NCBI GenBank assembly: GCA_012026785.1
Contig: VEOW01000047.1
Location: 1-49,869 of the forward strand
Length of the DNA stretch: 49,869 nucleotides
DNA from: Chloroflexota bacterium
Lineage (GTDB): Bacteria; Chloroflexota; Limnocylindria; Limnocylindrales; CSP1-4
Direction: 5' to 3'
Shown: positions 49,303 through 49,869 of the stretch, piece after piece
How the letters are laid out: each line of letters begins with the position of its first letter
Numbering within the stretch: position 1 is the stretch's first letter
Notes under the pieces: generated by a model
Seen by the model: only the letters and a program-made list of their open reading frames with translations
Database searches by the model: none
Told to the model about the DNA's origin: nothing
Translations under genes and position numbers: made by a program

Positions 49303-49869
49303 ATGCGCGCTGCCCATCGAATGGCCTATGCCGCCCTGCTCATTGCGCTCCTCACGCTGGCGCTCCCATGGCTGAATGCGGGGTCTCCCGATGGCGCGGC
49401 GGTCGCCGCCGCGGGCGGCTCCCCGGTGCCGAGATCGGTCGAGCCGGTCGAACCGGGCCCGACGCCGTTTGACGCAGAGACCACGGTCGTCGAGCCACCC
49501 GGGGACGACTGGTCGGACGGGGGCTCGACCGCGCAGCCCTCGTCGAACGAGGGTGATCGCAAGGGTCCCAAGCCCGAGCCGACGCCCACCGCCGATCCCA
49601 CGCCAGCGCCGACGGCCGATCCCACCCCGGCCCCGACGCCAGACCTCACGGACCCCTCGGACGGCGTCCCATCCGCACCCGGGGAGCTGCTGATCTCGGC
49701 CAAGCGCCTGCAGGACCTGCCGACCTCGGGCTCGGCCTGGGACTACCTGGTGAAGGTCGCCCACGCCGATTGGCCGGCGCCCGAGCTCGACGACCAGGAC
49801 AGCCGGGTCAACGTCATGGCCCTCGCCGCGGCCCTCGTCTACGCCCGGACCGGCGAGCCGGCGATGGCC
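49303..49869 (+). CDS. Secreted alginate-lyase-like protein, 3' partial
   Basis: The ATG at 49303 opens a frame that runs off the window (189 residues visible). It has a signal peptide (MAYAALLIALLTLALPWLNA), a ~100-residue Pro/Thr/Asp-rich linker with PTPTADPTPAPTADPTPAPT, and from about residue 127 a domain start ELLISAKRLQDLPTSGSAWD, then DDQDSRVNVMALAAALVYAR. The last stretch resembles the first helices of alpha/alpha-toroid alginate-lyase-like secreted proteins. It is a probable exported polysaccharide-active protein. The 5' region (49026-49302) contains two G/C-rich hairpins (for example ACACC-GGG-GGTGT) but no clear promoter. Confidence 0.65.
   Translation, partial: MRAAHRMAYAALLIALLTLALPWLNAGSPDGAAVAAAGGSPVPRSVEPVEPGPTPFDAETTVVEPPGDDWSDGGSTAQPSSNEGDRKGPKPEPTPTADPTPAPTADPTPAPTPDLTDPSDGVPSAPGELLISAKRLQDLPTSGSAWDYLVKVAHADWPAPELDDQDSRVNVMALAAALVYARTGEPAMA

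Overview
The window is about 69-70% G+C and densely packed, with short intergenic gaps. Many genes start with GTG (one with TTG), and at least 15 genes have a TANNNT-type -10 box only 6-11 nt before the start codon, which implies leaderless or nearly leaderless mRNAs. A coenzyme F420 gene set (cofD, cofC, cofE), four luciferase-like F420 oxidoreductases and an F420-type PPOX protein point to a high-GC F420-using bacterium. A Chloroflexota lineage (Limnocylindria/Ellin6529-like) is my best guess and an actinobacterium is second; this is inferred from gene content only. I found no rRNA, tRNA, CRISPR array, transposase or phage gene.

Layout. 1-5.4 kb: 3' end of a 5'-3' exonuclease, a minus-strand run (small Cys protein, IMPase-family phosphatase, zinc-ribbon membrane protein, LLM oxidoreductase, mtnP), then two plus-strand genes (two-TM protein, DUF1684). 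5.4-11 kb: OsmC, then the F420 block (PPOX, LLM, cofD, cofC, cofE, LLM). 11-16.7 kb: thioredoxin reductase with a long N-terminal extension, ABC exporter, second OsmC, FTR1 iron permease, zinc alcohol dehydrogenase. 16.7-20 kb: an accessory-looking stretch with an XRE-type regulator, a gene-poor region, then a SipW-like signal peptidase, a TasA/camelysin-like exported protein and an RTX-repeat protein with the same kind of signal peptide. 20-30 kb: GyrI-like protein, adenosine deaminase, arrestin-like protein, and two giant AAA/TPR/LuxR regulators flanking a secreted protein and two DUF4242 proteins. 30-41 kb: EamA transporter, ABC transporter pair, YibE/F protein, a full-length and a truncated aldehyde dehydrogenase, LiaF-like protein, LLM oxidoreductase, S9 peptidase. 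41-49.9 kb: Hint-domain lipoprotein, TerC behind a yybP-ykoY (Mn2+) riboswitch, deoC, a DNA-ligase-like protein lacking its catalytic lysine, a NatAB-like ABC pair, a VIT/CCC1 protein, and the 5' part of a secreted alginate-lyase-like protein.

The most unusual signal is regulatory. Three intergenic regions (9802-9965, 41967-42127, 44639-44802) carry arrays of short palindromes, each of two 6-7 nt arms around a spacer of about 3 nt with core CCT-N3-AGG. Arm sequences differ between arrays (GCTCCT/AGGAGC in two, GTCCCCT/AGGGGAC in the third), but the geometry is the same: left-arm intervals 43-32-31-43, 43-30-31-42 and 42-63-42 bp. These are about 4, 3, 3 and 4 helical turns (4-6-4 where the middle member is missing), and first-to-last distance is 146-149 bp in all three. 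The arrays sit upstream of an LLM gene, between the Hint lipoprotein and terC, and between deoC and the pseudo-ligase. This looks like a conserved phased binding platform for a family of regulators or architectural proteins; I do not recognise it as a described system.

How the genes fit together: F420 synthesis supports the LLM and PPOX enzymes; mtnP, adenosine deaminase and deoC belong to nucleoside salvage, and an aldehyde dehydrogenase could oxidise acetaldehyde made by DeoC; FTR1, TerC and the VIT-like protein are metal-handling membrane proteins; the SipW-TasA-RTX group looks like a small dedicated export and matrix system.
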